A stretch of 36,535 bases of DNA from Opitutia bacterium (GTDB taxonomy: Bacteria; Verrucomicrobiota; Verrucomicrobiia; Opitutales; Opitutaceae), in NCBI GenBank assembly GCA_947458705.1, contig CANHAH010000014.1, positions 1-36,535 of the forward strand, given 5' to 3'. The position numbers and the translations under genes are program-made. Of this stretch, positions 32,811 through 36,535 are shown piece by piece; the first letter of the stretch is position 1, and every line of letters begins with the position of its first letter. A model generated the notes under the pieces. That model made no database searches. It saw only the letters and a program-made list of their open reading frames with translations, and was not told where the DNA came from.

Positions 32811-34235
32811 ATGAAAAAAATTCTCTCCGTGCTCGCCGCGCTCTTAATCGCCGCTCTCACCCACCCGCTCCCCGCCGCCACTAGCCCCGCACCTGTTAGC
32901 TGGGACACCGCTAAGGAAATTCTCGGCCGCATTAAGGCCCCAACGTTCCCCGCCCGTGATTTCCCGATCACTTCTTATGGCGCGGTCGCCGGCGGCACCT
33001 CCGATGCCACCGCGGCCATCGCCCAAGCCATCGCTGCCTGTAACGCCGCCGGCGGAGGCCGCGTCGTTGTTCCCACAGGCAAATTCAGCACCGGTGCCAT
33101 TCACCTCAAAAGCAACGTTAACCTCCACCTCGCCGCTGGCGCCACGCTGCGGTTCAATCCTGACCCCACGCTCTATCCAATCGTGTTCACTCGCTGGGAA
33201 GGCGTCGAATGCATGAACCACTCGCCGCTCATCTACGCGTTTGAACAAGAAAACATCGCGGTCACCGGCAGCGGTACACTCGATGGAGGAGCCACACTCG
33301 ATACATGGTGGAGCTGGAACGTGAAGCGCGGAGCCACACCGCCTAAGCAACGCGTCGCCCGCGATGCGCTCATCGCCATGGGCGAGCGCGATGTGCCCGT
33401 CGCCGAGCGCGTCTTCGGCGCCGGGCATTTTCTGCGGCCCAATTTTATCCAACCTTACCGTTGCAAAAACATCCTCATTGAGGGCGTCACAATCATCCGC
33501 TCGCCCATGTGGGAAGTTCACCCCGTGCTCTCCACCAACGTCACCGTGCGCGGCCTCACGATCAATTCCCACGGCTCCAACAACGACGGCTGTAATCCTG
33601 AATCGTGCCGCGACGTTCTCATCGAAAATTGCGTCTTCGACACCGGCGACGATTGCATCGCAATCAAATCCGGCCGTAACCGCGACGGTCGCCGCGTCAA
33701 CGTGCCCTCAGAAAACATCATCGTGCGCGGCTGCACCATGAAAGACGGCCACGGGGGCGTCGTCATCGGCAGCGAAATCGCCGGTGGCTGCCGCAACGTA
33801 TTCGTAGAAAATTGCACTATGGACAGCCCCAACCTCGACCGCGCGCTCCGTTTTAAAAGCAACGCGGTACGCGGCGGGACCATCGAAAATATCTTCATGC
33901 GCAACGTCCAGATCGGCCGCGTGGCCGAAGCCATTGTCACGGTGGATTTGCTCTACGAAGAGGGCGCCAAAGGCACATTCATGCCGATCGTGCGTCACGT
34001 CTCGCTCGAAAACATCACCAGTAAATCTAGCCCTCGGGTCTTCTTTGTCGTCGGCTTCCCCGGCGCGATCATCGACGATATCCGTATCACTAACTCTACA
34101 TTCGCCGGCATCACCGCAAGCGATATCATCCACCACGCCGGTCGAATTTTTCTAGAAAACGTCAACATAGAGCCCGCGCAAAAAACTCGCAGCCTAAACT
34201 CCGTCACAGCACCAGCGGCCCCCGCCAGCCACTGA
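32811..34235 (+). CDS. Glycoside hydrolase family 28 protein (polygalacturonase-like)
   Basis: A 474-residue exported enzyme with a signal peptide (residues 1-24, ILSVLAALLIAALTHPLPAA). The right-handed beta-helix begins with the pectate-lyase-like ITSYGAVAGGTSDATAAIAQ and GGGRVVVPTGKFSTG. All GH28 catalytic and binding residues can be placed: Asp259 (NNDGCNP), Asp280-Asp281 (GDDCIAIKSG), His314 (GHGGVVIGSE), Arg347 and Lys349 (RFK). The enzyme hydrolyses galacturonic-acid linkages in pectin or rhamnogalacturonan-type polymers, inverting configuration. It has its own promoter, with CCTCCACCCC before the ATG. It is the clearest polysaccharide-degrading enzyme here; the exact substrate within GH28 is open. 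Confidence 0.93.
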   Translation: MKKILSVLAALLIAALTHPLPAATSPAPVSWDTAKEILGRIKAPTFPARDFPITSYGAVAGGTSDATAAIAQAIAACNAAGGGRVVVPTGKFSTGAIHLKSNVNLHLAAGATLRFNPDPTLYPIVFTRWEGVECMNHSPLIYAFEQENIAVTGSGTLDGGATLDTWWSWNVKRGATPPKQRVARDALIAMGERDVPVAERVFGAGHFLRPNFIQPYRCKNILIEGVTIIRSPMWEVHPVLSTNVTVRGLTINSHGSNNDGCNPESCRDVLIENCVFDTGDDCIAIKSGRNRDGRRVNVPSENIIVRGCTMKDGHGGVVIGSEIAGGCRNVFVENCTMDSPNLDRALRFKSNAVRGGTIENIFMRNVQIGRVAEAIVTVDLLYEEGAKGTFMPIVRHVSLENITSKSSPRVFFVVGFPGAIIDDIRITNSTFAGITASDIIHHAGRIFLENVNIEPAQKTRSLNSVTAPAAPASH

Positions 34236-34247
34236 GTCACCGGGGCG

Positions 34248-34253
34248 TATAAT
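34248..34253 (+). promoter_or_regulatory. Possible -10 box upstream of the helicase gene
   Basis: A perfect TATAAT lies 75 bases before the helicase ATG, just after the GH28 stop. No convincing -35 is visible at 16-18 bases upstream. Confidence 0.3.
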
Positions 34254-34327
34254 CACTTCGCTCCTCAGGTGGGGTGCGAAACTTTCGCTTTGCTCCCGCC
34301 CGCCGAGCCGTGAGCCTAAGGGCGTCC

Positions 34328-36337
34328 ATGGATTTCGAACTCGACGCTCCTTCAGGCCCGCCCGGCTTTCCGCCGATCGATTTCCGCGCGCTGCTCAACG
34401 ACGAGCAGTTTGCCGCTGTTACCGCCCCGCCCGGCCCGATCCTCGTGCTCGCCGGCGCCGGTTCCGGTAAAACCCGTACACTTACCTACCGCGTCGCCTA
34501 CCTCATCTCCCAAGGCGTCCAGCCGTGGGAAATTCTGCTCCTCACCTTTACCAACAAAGCCGCCAAAGAGATGCTCCACCGCGTGCAAGAACTCACCGGC
34601 CTTGAGCCTGGGCGTTTCTGGGGTGGTACGTTTCATGGCATCGGCCACCGCGCACTACGCATGCACGGTGAAGCTATCGGCCTTCCAAAAAATTTCACCA
34701 TCCTCGACGCCGACGAATCCGAAACCCTGCTCAAACAGACGGTGGAGGCGGAAGATAAAATGTTTTTTAAGGACAAGACCAACCCGCGGCCCGGCCCGCT
34801 TTTCAGCGTCCTCTCCCTCGCCCGCAACACCCAGCTCACACTTGCCGAAACCGTCTCGGATCAGTTCCCTCAGTACGCCGAGATCTCGCACCGTTTCCCG
34901 GCGTTTGCGGCCGCTTACGCCAAGAAAAAACGGGAGCAAAACGTCGTCGATTACGACGATTTGCTCGAGCTCTGGCTCAAGTTGCTCACCGACGCTCCCG
35001 AGGTCGCCCAGCACTTTGCCAATCGTTTCCGTCACGTCCTGGTCGACGAGTACCAAGACACCAACACGCTTCAGGCCCAGATCGTCGATAAACTCGCCGC
35101 GCATCACCGCGTCATGGCCGTGGGGGACGACGCCCAATGCATCTACTCGTGGCGCGGCGCCGATTTCGAAAACATCATGACGTTCCCCGAACGTCACCCC
35201 GGCACCGTCATCCACCGCATCGAAACCAACTACCGCTCGACACCGCAAATCCTCGCCTTGGCCAACGGCGTGCTCGAGGCCCAACCCAAGGGCCGACACT
35301 TTGAAAAAGAACTTCGGGCCCATCGCGCCAATTCTCAAAAGCCGTTTGTCGTGCAAGCCATGGACGATCGCGAACAGGCCGATTTCATTCTCAAACGAAT
35401 CCGTTCCCTCGTCGACGACGACGGCGTCTCGCTCAACGAAATCGCAATTTTATACCGCTCCCATTTTCTCGCCCTCGAGATCCAGCTCGCGCTTTCCCGC
35501 GCCGGCATGCCCTACCAAATCACTAGCGGCGTAAAATTTTTCGAGCGCCAACACATCCGCGACCTCATCGCCCTCCTCCGCTTCGTTTATAACCCCGCTG
35601 ACGAACAGGCCTGGCAACGCATCGCCGTACTTCTTCCCAAGATCGGCGAAAAGGGCGCGCAAAAAATCTACACCGTCGCCCGCGAAAACGCCCAGCTACT
35701 CCGAAAAAATTTCATCGACGTCCTGCCCACCGACGACGTCCTGAGCAAAGTCGCCAAAGATGCCCGCGACGATTGGCCGAATTTCTGCACCTCACTCCAG
35801 CAGATCGCCGAGGCCATGCAGAATCGTAAACCCGCCGAGACAGTCGAAATCGCAATCGACAGTTGGTACGGCGATTACCTGAAGGGCGCCTACTCCGACT
35901 ACGTGGATCGCCTAGAAGAACTAAAAGCGCTTATCGGCTTCGCGCAACGCTTCGAAGAAACTCAGGATTTTCTTGCGCAGATCGTCCTGCTCAACGGCGA
36001 GACCAGCGAGCGCCGCGTAGAGCCCGAGACCGACGCCATCAAGCTCACCACTATTCACCAAGCCAAAGGTCTCGAATACGACGTCGTCTTCCTCATCGGC
36101 CTCGCCGACGGACAATTCCCCGGCCGCCGCGCCATCGAAAACGGCGACGTCGAGGAAGAGCGTCGTCTTTTCTACGTCGCGGTCACTCGCGCCCGCAACG
36201 AGCTCTACCTGAGTTACCCGAAGATCGCCTCCCGCGCGGGTCCCGGCGGCATGATGCTCACGCCGAGTCGCTTCATCCTCGAACTCCCCACCGACCTTTA
36301 CGAAGCGCTTCGCATCAAGCGCAACTACGGTTGGTAA
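34328..36337 (+). CDS. UvrD/PcrA-type superfamily 1 ATP-dependent DNA helicase
   Basis: A 669-residue helicase. The ATG at 34328 (MDFELDAPSGPP) is preferred; a GTG 54 bases upstream is in frame. All SF1A motifs are seen in order: Q-motif LNDEQFAAV, motif I AGAGSGKT (42-49), Ia LTFTNKAAKEM, II VDEYQDTN, III GDDAQCIYSWRGAD, IV ETNYRSTPQIL, V TIHQAKGLEYDVVFL, VI RRLFYVAVTRARNEL. Such helicases unwind DNA 3' to 5' in nucleotide excision and mismatch repair or clear RecA. It lacks the long C-terminal Tudor-bearing extension of E. coli UvrD and PcrA, ending soon after motif VI, so I leave the symbol blank. Confidence 0.94.
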   Translation: MDFELDAPSGPPGFPPIDFRALLNDEQFAAVTAPPGPILVLAGAGSGKTRTLTYRVAYLISQGVQPWEILLLTFTNKAAKEMLHRVQELTGLEPGRFWGGTFHGIGHRALRMHGEAIGLPKNFTILDADESETLLKQTVEAEDKMFFKDKTNPRPGPLFSVLSLARNTQLTLAETVSDQFPQYAEISHRFPAFAAAYAKKKREQNVVDYDDLLELWLKLLTDAPEVAQHFANRFRHVLVDEYQDTNTLQAQIVDKLAAHHRVMAVGDDAQCIYSWRGADFENIMTFPERHPGTVIHRIETNYRSTPQILALANGVLEAQPKGRHFEKELRAHRANSQKPFVVQAMDDREQADFILKRIRSLVDDDGVSLNEIAILYRSHFLALEIQLALSRAGMPYQITSGVKFFERQHIRDLIALLRFVYNPADEQAWQRIAVLLPKIGEKGAQKIYTVARENAQLLRKNFIDVLPTDDVLSKVAKDARDDWPNFCTSLQQIAEAMQNRKPAETVEIAIDSWYGDYLKGAYSDYVDRLEELKALIGFAQRFEETQDFLAQIVLLNGETSERRVEPETDAIKLTTIHQAKGLEYDVVFLIGLADGQFPGRRAIENGDVEEERRLFYVAVTRARNELYLSYPKIASRAGPGGMMLTPSRFILELPTDLYEALRIKRNYGW

Positions 36338-36414
36338 ACCGCTGCCGCCTGCCGCTGCCGCGAGAGAGTTCGATCAATCCTACCTCTCCAGCCACGCCCG
36401 ATCCGTCCGATAAT

Positions 36415-36535
36415 ATGCAGCTCTCTGGCTTACATCACATCACCGCCATCGCCGGTGATCCGCGCCGCAACGTCGCTTTCTACACCGGCACGCTCGGCCT
36501 GCGCCTGATTAAACGCACCGTCAATTTCGACGACC
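36415..36535 (+). CDS. Ring-cleaving dioxygenase / VOC (glyoxalase-fold) protein, 3' partial
   Basis: The ATG at 36415 opens a frame that runs off the window end after about 40 residues. These begin MQLSGLHHITAIAGDP and continue RNVAFYTGTLGLRLIKRTVN, the first beta-alpha-beta unit of the vicinal oxygen chelate fold; the HHIT histidine is the usual first metal ligand. The closest type I know is the MhqA/MhqO-like dioxygenase group, acting on hydroquinones. It follows the helicase stop by 77 bases on the same strand. Confidence 0.75.
   Translation, partial: MQLSGLHHITAIAGDPRRNVAFYTGTLGLRLIKRTVNFDD

Noticed and set aside
1-36535. CRISPR arrays, complete insertion sequences, prophage or defence islands
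   Set aside because: No regularly spaced repeats, transposase genes or known defence genes were found on either strand.

Overview
The window is a high-GC bacterial chromosome segment that reads like a member of the Verrucomicrobiota, most likely the order Opitutales (family Opitutaceae). This is an inference from gene content: a DUF1080 / Gfo-Idh-MocA / sugar-isomerase cluster with Tat-type leaders, a FloA-NfeD group, a large TonB-dependent receptor, a GH28 pectinase, and start codons that mostly lack Shine-Dalgarno sequences. No rRNA, tRNA, CRISPR array or complete insertion sequence was seen.

Layout. 1-5224 (+): an oxidised-sugar cluster made of the 3' part of a tandem DUF1080 hydrolase, a Gfo/Idh/MocA oxidoreductase, a TIM-barrel sugar isomerase, an ApbE flavin transferase and a formylglycine-enzyme-like protein without the catalytic cysteines. 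5261-9980 (-): a tight run read manA, AsmA-like membrane protein, grpE, dnaJ, rfaE2-type nucleotidyltransferase, purN. 10084-13529 (+): ftsK translocase and a RodZ-like protein. 13548-17156 (-): long NfeD protease, short NfeD, FloA and a small membrane protein. 17316-20985 (+): a mutarotase, prfB with its programmed +1 frameshift, and an unrecognised protein with possible ATP-grasp-like features. 21223-25209 (+): a TonB-dependent receptor and a Tat-exported sugar isomerase. Between them lies an in-frame remnant of the end of the gene preceding the receptor, so the receptor gene sits between two copies of that sequence. 25221-26020 (-): a small accessory patch with two short overlapping genes, one resembling an orphan integrase N-terminal domain, behind a well-folded candidate non-coding RNA that ends in a perfect intrinsic terminator. 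26090-29915 (-): an NPP-type phosphodiesterase, TatA, and the GDP-L-fucose pair fcl-gmd. 30217-36535 (+): pyrH behind a 300-base leader with terminator/antiterminator-like pairing, frr, proB, a GH28 polygalacturonase, a UvrD/PcrA helicase, and the start of a ring-cleaving dioxygenase.

How it fits together. Much of the accessory content concerns plant or algal polysaccharides and their sugars: GH28, the TonB receptor, DUF1080 and its oxidoreductase/isomerase partners. Three of these proteins carry twin-arginine leaders and a TatA component is encoded in the same window. manA, gmd and fcl would carry fructose-6-phosphate carbon to GDP-L-fucose (mannose-1-phosphate steps are not seen here), and rfaE2 points to ADP-heptose for lipopolysaccharide. 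The rest is housekeeping: chaperones, cell division, translation termination and recycling, purine, pyrimidine and proline synthesis, and DNA repair. The least explained DNA is 25221-26020 and the duplicated tail at about 24092.
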